The translations under genes and the position numbers were made by a program. A stretch of DNA of 26,527 nt, taken from positions 1-26,527 of the forward strand of contig DUNF01000063.1 of the NCBI GenBank assembly GCA_012839485.1. The letters are read 5' to 3'. The notes under the pieces are model-generated. The model ran no database searches. It saw only the letters and a list, made by a program, of their open reading frames with translations, and was not told where the DNA came from. Below, piece after piece: positions 6,997 through 14,023 of the stretch. Source of the stretch: Acholeplasmataceae bacterium (GTDB taxonomy: Bacteria > Bacillota_I > Bacilli_A > ML615J-28 > CAG-698). The first letter of the stretch is position 1; every line of letters starts with the position of its first letter.

Positions 6997-8913
6997 CTAT
7001 ATGTCTAAATTCTCTACGTAGATAGCGTTGCTTTCGATAAATTCTCTTCTTGGTGCAACATCGTCACCCATTAGCATACTAAATACCGTATCAGCTACAG
7101 CAACATTATCTAGTTTTACCTTTAGTAGGGTTCTAGTTTTAGGATCCATAGTTGTTTCCCATAATTGATCTGCATTCATCTCACCTAAACCTTTGTATCT
7201 TTGAATATTAGGCTTAGCATTAAATGTTTCTAAAACATCTTGCAATTCAGCTTCACTATATGCATATTCTACTCTTTTGCCATAACTTACTTTATATAAA
7301 GGAGGTTGGGCGATATATACATACCCCGCTTCAATTAAAGGTCTCATATAACGATAGAAGAAAGTTAATAATAGTGTTCTAATATGGGCTCCGTCAACGT
7401 CAGCATCGGTCATAATAACTACTTTATGATATCTTACACTTTCAATATCGAACTCTTTTCCAATCCCGGCACCAATTGCTTGAATCATAGAGATAATTTC
7501 GTTATTACTTACAACACTTGCTTTGGTTGCTTTTTCTACATTTAACACTTTTCCTCTTAAAGGTAGAATTGCTTGAAATTCTGCATCTCTTCCCATTTCC
7601 GCACTACCACCAGCAGAGTTACCTTCGACAAGATATAACTCACTAATTGTTGGGTCTTTAGAACGGCAATCACTTAACTTAGAAGCAAAGCCTATTGTTT
7701 CAAGTGGGCTTTTACGAGAAGCTTCTCTAGCTTTTTTAGCAGCCAGTCTAGCTCTTGACGATTCTAAAGCTTTATTAATAATTTCTTTTCCTGTTTCTGG
7801 GTTTTCATCTAAATATTGTTCTAGTTGATCTCCTAAGATTTGCGATACGATTCTTCTTGCATCTGCATTTCCTAATTTAGATTTTGTTTGTCCTTCAAAT
7901 TCAGGTGAAGGGTGTCTTACGCTAACAATTGCAGTTAATCCTTCTCTTACATCATCTCCAGTTAGCGACTCTTTCTTTTTGAAAAGACCTATCTTTTTAC
8001 CATATTGGTTAATGATTTGCGTTAACCTAGTTTTAAACCCTTCCTCATGAGTTCCGCCATCTGGTGTATTAATGTTATTTGCATATGAGTGAATACGGCA
8101 AGTTTCATCATCTGTATATTGCATTGCTATATCTACTTCTACATTATCTACTTTCCCTGAAAGATAAATAATCTCATTATGAATTGGTGTTTTACTTTGA
8201 TTTAGATATTTAACATATTCAATAATACCATTATCATATTGATATGTATTAGTTCTAACACGATATGGGTTACGAAGGTCTGTTAATGTTAGTTTCAAAC
8301 CTTTATTTAAAAAGGCTGATTGTTGTAAATGAGAAGCTAATGTCTCATAATCAAATTCTGTTCCTTCTTTAAAGATTGTTGCATCTGGTTTAAAAAGTAC
8401 TACAGTTCCTGTTTTATCTGTAATTCCAATTCTCCTAACATCATATAGTTTCTTTCCGCGACCATATTCTTGTTCGTATACATAACCGTCTTTAAATACA
8501 GTAACTTTTAACCATTCACTTAAAGCGTTAACTACTGAAGCACCAACACCATGTAATCCACCAGAAACCTTATAGCTCTTTCCGCCGAATTTACCTCCAG
8601 CATGAAGAACAGTAAATACTGCCTCTAATGCTGATTCTCCTGTTTTGGGATGGATATCTACTGGTATACCTCTACCATTATCGGTAACAGATATTGATCC
8701 GTTTGGTTGAATTTCAACTTCAATATGATCACAATAACCAGCTAAAGCCTCATCAATTGAGTTGTCTACTATTTCTCTAACTAAGTGGTGTAGTCCAGTA
8801 TCACTAGTACTACCAATATACATACCAGGTCTAGTTCTTACTGCTTCTAGACCCTCTAATATCTGAATATCGGAGCCACTATACTGTGAATTTAATCTTT
8901 TATCATCACTCAT
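6997..8913 (-). CDS. gyrB: DNA gyrase subunit B
   Basis: This 638-residue ATPase subunit of gyrase has the GHKL ATP-binding motifs near the N-terminus: EIVDNSIDEA (48-57), DNGRGIP (78-84), and GGLHGVGASVVNAL (118-131). The TOPRIM metal-binding residues are Glu430 and DADVD (503-507). The usual EGDSAGG motif reads EGNSAGG here (Asn432). Asn432 sits at the position of E. coli Asp426, where the D-to-N change gives quinolone resistance. The position equivalent to E. coli Lys447 is Arg453, as is common in Firmicutes. The gene lies 4 bp after the recF stop and 10 bp before gyrA, within one operon. The length fits a Gram-positive GyrB without the proteobacterial insert. Confidence 0.96.
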   Translation of the reverse strand: MSDDKRLNSQYSGSDIQILEGLEAVRTRPGMYIGSTSDTGLHHLVREIVDNSIDEALAGYCDHIEVEIQPNGSISVTDNGRGIPVDIHPKTGESALEAVFTVLHAGGKFGGKSYKVSGGLHGVGASVVNALSEWLKVTVFKDGYVYEQEYGRGKKLYDVRRIGITDKTGTVVLFKPDATIFKEGTEFDYETLASHLQQSAFLNKGLKLTLTDLRNPYRVRTNTYQYDNGIIEYVKYLNQSKTPIHNEIIYLSGKVDNVEVDIAMQYTDDETCRIHSYANNINTPDGGTHEEGFKTRLTQIINQYGKKIGLFKKKESLTGDDVREGLTAIVSVRHPSPEFEGQTKSKLGNADARRIVSQILGDQLEQYLDENPETGKEIINKALESSRARLAAKKAREASRKSPLETIGFASKLSDCRSKDPTISELYLVEGNSAGGSAEMGRDAEFQAILPLRGKVLNVEKATKASVVSNNEIISMIQAIGAGIGKEFDIESVRYHKVVIMTDADVDGAHIRTLLLTFFYRYMRPLIEAGYVYIAQPPLYKVSYGKRVEYAYSEAELQDVLETFNAKPNIQRYKGLGEMNADQLWETTMDPKTRTLLKVKLDNVAVADTVFSMLMGDDVAPRREFIESNAIYVENLDI

Positions 8914-8917
8914 CTTA

Positions 8918-9991
8918 TTATTCCCTTTCTATTTTAATAATATTGCTATTTTCCAATAATGTTTCATGTATTGAATCAATTGTTGTTGTAGTAATAAATA
9001 TTTGCTTGCCTTCTTTAAACAATTGCATAATTTGATTTTGTCTTTCTTTATCTAATTCACTAAAAACATCGTCCAAGATAACAATGTTATCCATTCCTAA
9101 TTTATCAAACAAGTTGGCAAGTCCTAACTTTAAAGCTATGCTTGATGTTCTTTGTTGGCCTTGTGAGGCAAAAGATGCTGCATCTTTGCCATTTATTTCA
9201 AAAATAAAGTCATCTTTATGTGGTCCAAGCCCTGTAGTTTGCAAATATAAATCTTTTTTAAGTTGTCGAAAAGTTTTCAACAAAAAATCATCTTTTTCCA
9301 CATTTGGCATATATTTTAATTCTGTTTTCTCGGTTTCGTTAGAGATAGCCAAACTAATTTTTGCTACCTCAGGATTCAACATTTCAATAAATTTTTTTCT
9401 TTCAGTAATTAAATTAATTCCGTATTTTACTAAAGCTTCTGAGTAGATTTTTAATACTTCTAGATCTTGTTCGTTTTGGTTTGGTTTCTTTAATAATTCG
9501 TTTCTATTCTTCAACACTTTATTATAATTAGATAGATCTTTTAAATACTTGTTATTAATTTGGCCTAAATAAACATCAAGAAATCTTCTTCTTTGAGGCG
9601 AATAACCTTTTATCAATTCAGAATCATCGGGTGAAAACATAACAACTTTAAATGTTCCTATATAATCGCTCATTTTTTTAATCACATTATTATCAACCAG
9701 CAATCTTTTGCGTAATTTATCTAACTCATATGACAAAAGTACACTATGACTTCTCTCTTTGTTTATAAATTCTCCTTCTAAAACATAGTATGGTTGGTCA
9801 TGTTGAATTAAAAGAGAATCGCGGCTTGCTTTATATGATTTAGTAAGACTTAAACAATAAATAGCTTCTACTAAAGAGGTTTTACCAACTGCGTTTTTCC
9901 CTACTATTATATTAACGCCAGGTTTAAAATTTATTTTTTTATCTTTATAACAACGAAAATTGATTAATTTTAATTTTTGTATATAAAACAT
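8918..9991 (-). CDS. recF: DNA replication and repair protein RecF
   Basis: This 357-residue SMC/ABC-like ATPase helps load RecA at single-strand gaps with RecO and RecR. The Walker A is GKNAVGKT (31-38). The ABC signature region is SQGQQRTSSIALKLG. The Walker B / D-loop is VILDDVFSELD. It starts at an ATG with GGAG 6 nt upstream. It is the first gene of recF-gyrB-gyrA. In most Firmicutes recF follows dnaN and the small S4-domain gene yaaA on the same strand. Here yaaA is absent, and about 2.8 kb of foreign-looking DNA separates recF from dnaN. Confidence 0.95.
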   Translation of the reverse strand: MFYIQKLKLINFRCYKDKKINFKPGVNIIVGKNAVGKTSLVEAIYCLSLTKSYKASRDSLLIQHDQPYYVLEGEFINKERSHSVLLSYELDKLRKRLLVDNNVIKKMSDYIGTFKVVMFSPDDSELIKGYSPQRRRFLDVYLGQINNKYLKDLSNYNKVLKNRNELLKKPNQNEQDLEVLKIYSEALVKYGINLITERKKFIEMLNPEVAKISLAISNETEKTELKYMPNVEKDDFLLKTFRQLKKDLYLQTTGLGPHKDDFIFEINGKDAASFASQGQQRTSSIALKLGLANLFDKLGMDNIVILDDVFSELDKERQNQIMQLFKEGKQIFITTTTIDSIHETLLENSNIIKIERE

Positions 9992-10108
9992 TTTTTACTC
10001 CACTACTTATATTTAAGCTTTATATCATAAAAACAACAAATTTATAATAAAAAACCTGATTAAAGTCATAGCTTTTATCTATTTTTGTTGCTTGGATAAT
10101 ACATAGAT

Positions 10109-10137
10109 ATTATACCACATTTTAGCTTGTTTTTAAA
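10109..10137 (-). promoter_or_regulatory. Promoter of recF-gyrB-gyrA
   Basis: On the minus strand, TTTAAA (10137-10132), a 17-bp spacer, then an extended -10 TGGTATAAT (TATAAT at 10114-10109). It would give a leader of about 110 nt before recF. The -35 is weak, but the extended -10 compensates. Confidence 0.5.
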
Positions 10138-10921
10138 GACTTTTTTGAAAATCTTTCTGATTATATTTTTTAAGCCAAAAAACTCGCTTATTTTCGGTTT
10201 AGGTGCGTTTTTCTATAAAATATCAGTTTAATTAAGTCTTTTGCTTAAAAATTGTTTAAGTTGAAATATAAAACTAAAAAACTAATAGTTTCTTTGTTTT
10301 AATAATATATTTAGTGGTTAGTTATGGGCTTTTCTTTGCATAATGCTGTTTTTTTCTTTGATTCAATTGATATTAATCTTTGGAGATCAATAAATTATTA
10401 GAAAAATGACCAATTTTTTGCATGTATATATAAAATTATTTCAAATTTAAACGTTATTGGCGGTAGTTTGGAGGTGTTTTTACGTATTCTTATATTGTTT
10501 GTACCAATATTAATGTGTGATTTAGTTTTTAAATATATAAATTTACTTAAAAAAGCAATTGATATAAGTTTTTTTAATATAGTTTTGCGTATAAACGCCT
10601 GTTATATTGTTAAAAAAGCCGTTTTTTTGATAATTTTGAAATTTTCGTCGATTAAAAATTGATGATTTGTGTGTTAGAATTAAAAAATTAAGCCATTAAC
10701 AAGTTTTAGTCTAAAACCTAATGATTTTTTGTTTTTCTGGATTGTTTTTTTAAATTTTAGGCTTCTGAAATAAGTATTTAGCTTATTTTTGAGGCTATTT
10801 TTTGATTTTTAAGGCATATAAAAAGGTATTTTTTACAATATTTTGTTTGAGTTTTTAATTTAAGCTATATAAAAAAGCCATGAAAAAGGGGGATTGATAA
10901 CCAAATTATCTTTTTTGTTTG

Positions 10922-10930
10922 TTTTTCACA
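10922..10930 (+). other. DnaA-box-like site
   Basis: TTTTTCACA fits the relaxed consensus TTWTNCACA. Such matches arise by chance in AT-rich DNA; one also occurs inside recF at 9294-9302. Confidence is therefore low on its own. Confidence 0.3.
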
Positions 10931-10961
10931 ATTCAACAACCCAAAAAACATATATTTTTTT

Positions 10962-10983
10962 AAATTTTTATGGTTTTATGTAT
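10962..10983 (+). repeat. 22-bp direct repeat, copy 1 (iteron-like)
   Basis: This 22-bp sequence recurs exactly at 11381-11402. It contains the 15-bp core TATGGTTTTATGTAT (10969-10983), which also occurs at 11068 and 11108. Confidence 0.75.
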
Positions 10984-11001
10984 TGCTTTTTGGTGTTTTT
11001 T

Positions 11002-11010
11002 TGTGTATAA
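11002..11010 (-). other. DnaA-box-like site
   Basis: TGTGTATAA on the plus strand reads TTATACACA on the minus strand, a perfect match to TTATNCACA. It lies between repeat copies in the AT-rich region. Confidence 0.4.
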
Positions 11011-11067
11011 TGGTGTCAACGAATCAAGAAAAAACAAAAAAACTTGTTTTTTTAAAGCAATTAATCG

Positions 11068-11122
11068 TATGGTTTTATGTATAACCATAAAACCATATAT
11101 ATGGGTTTATGGTTTTATGTAT
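11068..11122. repeat. Inverted and direct copies of the TATGGTTTTATGTAT element
   Basis: A 15-bp core lies at 11068-11082 and again at 11108-11122. Between them an inverted copy makes a 12-bp perfect dyad (arms 11068-11079 and 11086-11097, 6-nt spacer). With the copies at 10969 and 11388 this gives four direct copies and one inverted copy in about 430 bp. Such arrays are typical of plasmid centromeres or replication iterons (established for those systems; the role here is inference). Confidence 0.75.
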
Positions 11123-11380
11123 AATTTGAGTATATTTGATTGTTAAATAGCCTAAAAACGATTAAAAACCCATTTTTGCAACCTTTCAAATTTCGTTTTT
11201 AAGCCTTTTTAATGCTCGACCTTAATAAATACTTTACTGCAGGGTAAAAATTGAGCTTAAATTAAATTCAAAATGTTTTTTTGGACGCTAAAATTTATTT
11301 CTCTTTTTCTAGGTTTTGATTTTTAGAAATCGAGAAAAAATTGGGTTTAAAAAGGTTAAAATTGAGTCCAAAAAGAGTTA

Positions 11381-11402
11381 AAATTTTTATGGTTTTATGT
11401 AT
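11381..11402 (+). repeat. 22-bp direct repeat, copy 2 (iteron-like)
   Basis: Exact second copy of the 22-bp sequence at 10962-10983, 419 bp away. It directly precedes the 32-bp-period array at the partition operon promoter. Confidence 0.75.
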
Positions 11403-11407
11403 AAACA

Positions 11408-11494
11408 TATAAATGTAAATATGGTTTTACATAAAATTGTATAAATGTAAATATGGTTATATGTTTTTATGTATAAATGTAAATATGGTTTTAC
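11408..11494 (+). repeat. Three 19-bp repeats with exact 32-bp period (probable operator/centromere)
   Basis: TATAAATGTAAATATGGTT occurs at 11408-11426, 11440-11458 and 11472-11490. The starts are exactly 32 bp apart, about three helical turns, so all copies face the same side of the DNA. The first and third copies extend into a 20-bp imperfect palindrome ATGTAAATATGGTTTTACAT. The third copy overlaps the -35 of the operon's probable promoter. This fits binding by the ribbon-helix-helix protein encoded 50 bp downstream (inference). Confidence 0.85.
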
Positions 11495-11517
11495 ATTTAT
11501 ATGTAAAAAATTATAAA
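11490..11517 (+). promoter_or_regulatory. Probable promoter of the RHH-ParA operon
   Basis: TTTACA (11490-11495), a 16-bp spacer, then TATAAA (11512-11517). The -35 overlaps the third copy of the 32-bp-period repeat, as expected for an autorepressed partition operon. Confidence 0.5.
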
Positions 11518-11541
11518 ATTGTAAGAAAAAGGAGTAAAAAT

Positions 11542-11892
11542 ATGATGGATAAACTTAAAAAAAGAGCCTCTAGCCCTTTATCTGGCCTAGATAAGACAGT
11601 AAATACTGCCACAACTGCTAGTGAAGAGCCACAATCTGAGCCAATTGTTCAAGAACCTGTAGCATACAAATCAGAACCTGCGCCCGCTACATCTAAGCAA
11701 ACAATCCAAAAAACCGCCAAAAAAGGAGGTTTTGAGGTGTTTGGAGGAGCCGAAAAGATAAAATATACAGCTACTATGTCCCATGAGGTAAGAGCAAATG
11801 CTAAAATAGCAGCAATTTCTTTAGGTTTGACGTTTTCTGAGTTCGTCGAAGAAGCTGTTAGGGCCTATTTACTTACTAGAAGGATAAAATAG
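11542..11892 (+). CDS. Ribbon-helix-helix DNA-binding protein, probable partition partner of ParA
   Basis: This 116-residue protein has two parts. Residues 1-70 are low-complexity and rich in Ser, Pro, Glu and Thr, so probably flexible. Residues 72-116 fit a ribbon-helix-helix fold: a beta strand (KIKYTATMS), helix A (HEVRANAKIAAISLG) and helix B (TFSEFVEEAVRAYLLTRR). This matches the ParG/Omega/CopG plan, where the mobile N-terminus stimulates ParA and the RHH dimer binds centromere repeats. I chose the ATG at 11542 because GGAG lies 7 nt upstream. A longer frame back to 11437 runs through the repeat array and has no RBS. The parA gene follows 9 bp after the stop. No ParB/HTH domain is present. 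The role is inferred from fold and context. Confidence 0.8.
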   Translation: MMDKLKKRASSPLSGLDKTVNTATTASEEPQSEPIVQEPVAYKSEPAPATSKQTIQKTAKKGGFEVFGGAEKIKYTATMSHEVRANAKIAAISLGLTFSEFVEEAVRAYLLTRRIK

Positions 11893-11901
11893 GATCGTTA
11901 T

Positions 11902-12786
11902 ATGGCTATTATTTCAACATATTGTAAAAAGGGTGGCGTTGGTAAGACAACTTTTATTGGCTATTTAGCTCATTATTTAACAGAAGTAAAAAATAAGACT
12001 GTTTTAATCATAAGTGTTGACGATCAAAACAGCATTTTTACTCTTTTTGGTAAGCAAAATTTAGTTACAGCAAGTAATGATGACTATTTAGAACACCTGA
12101 TGGTGGGTCTTAGGACATACGAAGAGGTACTACACGAGGTAAGAGATAACTTATATTTAATTAAAACTTTAAACACAGATGCTTTATCTACTAAATTAAT
12201 AATTGATAGGAGCAGTGAAAAGACTCTATTAGAGATAATTGACACTTATAACGAAGCTTTTGATTATGTTTTGCTTGATTTTCCTCCTTCTAGTTGTAGA
12301 GCTACAGAGGTTTTATTAGATTATAGTGATAGAATTATGTTAATTATTAGCTTGGATAGTTTGGGTATTGATGGTTTTATTAATACAATTCAATTTTTCG
12401 TCGATCAAGACATTCCAATTAGTAAAATACAGTATATTTTACCTAATAAATTCATAGCAAATAGAAGAGCACCGAAGAAGTCGCTAGAAACATTACGAGC
12501 ACAAGCTGAAGAGTTTTCTAAAACTATGGAGTTGGATGCTTTGATTTTGCCTTATTTTTCAGAAAAATCCACAGTTCAAAACATTCAAGAACAAGGAAAA
12601 ACACCTTTTGATAAGGATGAGTTGTTTACTTATCGCTATGATTTTAACGAAATGTTAAAAGTAAGAGAAGAATTACTTGGAGTTTTTAAAGCTGTTGATG
12701 AATATGAAGAAGAATTAGCAAATAGAGCTAAAAAAGAGAAAGAAAAGGAAAAACCCGGGTTTCAACTTAAGAAAAAGAAAAAATAA
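11902..12786 (+). CDS. parA: ParA-family partition ATPase
   Basis: This 294-residue deviant Walker A ATPase has KGGVGKT (10-16) and the switch II / Walker B segment LLDFPPS (124-130). The usual DxDPQ switch I motif is altered to SVDDQNS (38-44). The core of about 265 residues is followed by a lysine-rich tail (KEKEKEKPGFQLKKKKK), which could add non-specific DNA contact. ParA proteins bind DNA as ATP dimers and move centromere complexes across the nucleoid. Pairing with an RHH protein and upstream repeats points to a type Ib system (inference). It is convergent with dnaN and opposed to all flanking replication genes. A MinD-like role is less likely, because no C-terminal amphipathic membrane helix is visible. 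Confidence 0.88.
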   Translation: MAIISTYCKKGGVGKTTFIGYLAHYLTEVKNKTVLIISVDDQNSIFTLFGKQNLVTASNDDYLEHLMVGLRTYEEVLHEVRDNLYLIKTLNTDALSTKLIIDRSSEKTLLEIIDTYNEAFDYVLLDFPPSSCRATEVLLDYSDRIMLIISLDSLGIDGFINTIQFFVDQDIPISKIQYILPNKFIANRRAPKKSLETLRAQAEEFSKTMELDALILPYFSEKSTVQNIQEQGKTPFDKDELFTYRYDFNEMLKVREELLGVFKAVDEYEEELANRAKKEKEKEKPGFQLKKKKK

Positions 12787-12811
12787 AAAGAGGTTTAATA
12801 ACCTCTTTTTT
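12785..12811. terminator. Bidirectional terminator between parA and dnaN
   Basis: A 10-bp stem AAAAAGAGGT (12785-12794) / ACCTCTTTTT (12801-12810) has a 6-nt loop and A/T runs on both sides. It serves the convergent parA and dnaN genes. Confidence 0.85.
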
Positions 12812-12828
12812 ATATGTTTGTTTTTTTA

Positions 12829-13956
12829 TTAAGATACTCTTACTGGTAAGATTAGTTGAGTTAAATTAACATCATATTCACCAGTAACAATAAATGGTTT
12901 AATTTCACCTGTAAAATGAACTACAATTTCAGAAGAATCAAACGATCTTACTGCTTCTAAGAAGTATTTAGCACTAAATGCAATCTTAAATGAAACTGGA
13001 TTAGAACATTCAAGTGGAATTAATTCTTCTTTACCTTCACCAATTTCACTAGTAGTTGATTTGATTTCAACTGTTTTGTCTGGATTTAATTGTAATTGAA
13101 TAATGTTGGAAGATTCAATATTAGTAAATAAAGACATTAAATCAATAGTTTTAACAAGTTCAGCTTTATTAAACTTAATACTAGTCAAAAATTCTGTTGG
13201 TATTAAGCTTGATGTATTTGGATATACACCATCAATCAATCTTGATTGGAATAATAAGTTTTTGTATTTAAATAAGATCTTTGTTGGTGAAAAATGTAAT
13301 TCTATATCGCTTTCGTTGTCATCGATAATAACTTTGTTTAACTCATCTAAACTCTTAGATGGAATAACTACAGATAATTCTGGTAATTCTTCATTAACAT
13401 TTAGGTAGATTTTCGCTAATCTGAAGCTGTCAGTTGAGATGGCTTCTAATTTACTGTTAGATAAGTTTAAGCAAACACCTGTAAGAATTGCTCTTGATTC
13501 TGATAAAGATGTAGCAAAAGTAGTTTTTCTAATAATTTGCTTTAGTGTTCCAATATCTAATTTGATAAATGAGTTTGATTCAGCAAATGAAATTAACGGG
13601 AAGTTGTCTTTTTCTAAAGCATTTAGTGTAAAATCACTTCTATTTGCATAAATTTTAATTATGTTGTCTTCTACTGCTTTAAATTGAACTTCGTTTGCGT
13701 CTAATTTTCTAATGATTTCAATTAATATTTTTCCTGGCACTACAAAACTTCCTTCTCCTTCAAGCTTTAACTTGTTTCCTTCGTTTATTTGCGCTTGAAT
13801 TGAGATTTCGTTATTTGAAGCAGTTAAAAACATTTTGCTTTTTGTTATTTCGAATTTAATTCCTGTTAATACAGGCATTGGTGTTTTAGTTGATAGAGCT
13901 CTACTTACGTTTGTTAGATTCTCTAACAATAAATCTCTGTTAATTGTAAAATTCAT
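12829..13956 (-). CDS. dnaN: DNA polymerase III subunit beta (sliding clamp)
   Basis: This 375-residue protein has the normal clamp length, with three repeated clamp domains. It encircles DNA and tethers polymerase and repair partners. It begins MNFTINRDLLLENLTNVSRAL and keeps the TPMPVLTGI segment of domain I. It ends in LILPVRVS, the conserved C-terminal LILPVR motif next to the partner-binding pocket. The start has a good RBS (AAAGGAG). It follows dnaA by 67 bp in the usual order. Downstream the normal gene order breaks: instead of yaaA and recF there is a shared terminator and the oppositely oriented ParA operon. Confidence 0.96.
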   Translation of the reverse strand: MNFTINRDLLLENLTNVSRALSTKTPMPVLTGIKFEITKSKMFLTASNNEISIQAQINEGNKLKLEGEGSFVVPGKILIEIIRKLDANEVQFKAVEDNIIKIYANRSDFTLNALEKDNFPLISFAESNSFIKLDIGTLKQIIRKTTFATSLSESRAILTGVCLNLSNSKLEAISTDSFRLAKIYLNVNEELPELSVVIPSKSLDELNKVIIDDNESDIELHFSPTKILFKYKNLLFQSRLIDGVYPNTSSLIPTEFLTSIKFNKAELVKTIDLMSLFTNIESSNIIQLQLNPDKTVEIKSTTSEIGEGKEELIPLECSNPVSFKIAFSAKYFLEAVRSFDSSEIVVHFTGEIKPFIVTGEYDVNLTQLILPVRVS

Positions 13957-14023
13957 ATTTTTATTTCTCCTTTTTATTTTATATTTCTTTTTTTATTATT
14001 AACATATGTGGATATGTTGATAA
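13957..14023 (-). other. dnaA-dnaN spacer with DnaA-box-like pair (possible origin half)
   Basis: Just after the dnaA stop, two overlapping DnaA-box-like sites read TTATCAACA (14023-14015) and ATATCCACA (14015-14007) on the minus strand, each one mismatch from consensus. The remaining 50 bp are almost pure A/T. In Bacillus the spacer between dnaA and dnaN is the unwinding half of a bipartite origin, and this layout would suit that role (inference). Confidence 0.45.

Larger units (their letters stand above)
9992..11541. other. AT-rich repeat-bearing region between recF and the RHH-ParA operon
   Basis: About 1.55 kb with no convincing gene. A hand count over 10141-10920 gives roughly 110 G and 63 C on the plus strand, so GC is close to 22 percent with a marked G (and T) excess on that strand. 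The left 150 bp hold the recF promoter. From 10960 on there are repeated TATGGTTTTATGTAT elements, a long inverted repeat, two DnaA-box-like sites and the partition operon promoter. Between 10140 and 10900 I see only T-rich sequence with scattered GCC/GGC pairs and no clear RNA gene. The 64-codon frame at 10468-10662 starts with TTG and looks spurious. Confidence 0.7.

Noticed and set aside
9294..9302. TTTTCCACA DnaA box inside recF
   Set aside because: It is an isolated match in coding sequence, and such words are expected by chance in AT-rich DNA. It serves as a caution for the other boxes.
10468..10662. 64-codon open frame in the AT-rich region
   Set aside because: It starts with TTG and has no properly spaced RBS upstream. 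It is a low-complexity hydrophobic frame of the kind expected from T-rich DNA.
10896..10916. GATAA/TTATC hairpin with six T residues as the end of a small RNA
   Set aside because: The stem is only 5 bp, and no promoter or structured RNA can be identified upstream.
11029..11052. 9-bp inverted repeat with T tail as a terminator
   Set aside because: The stem is almost all A-T and no gene ends there, so it probably reflects A and T runs.
11437..11541. N-terminal extension of the RHH protein
   Set aside because: The extension is encoded by the repeat array and promoter, and the good RBS is placed for the ATG at 11542.
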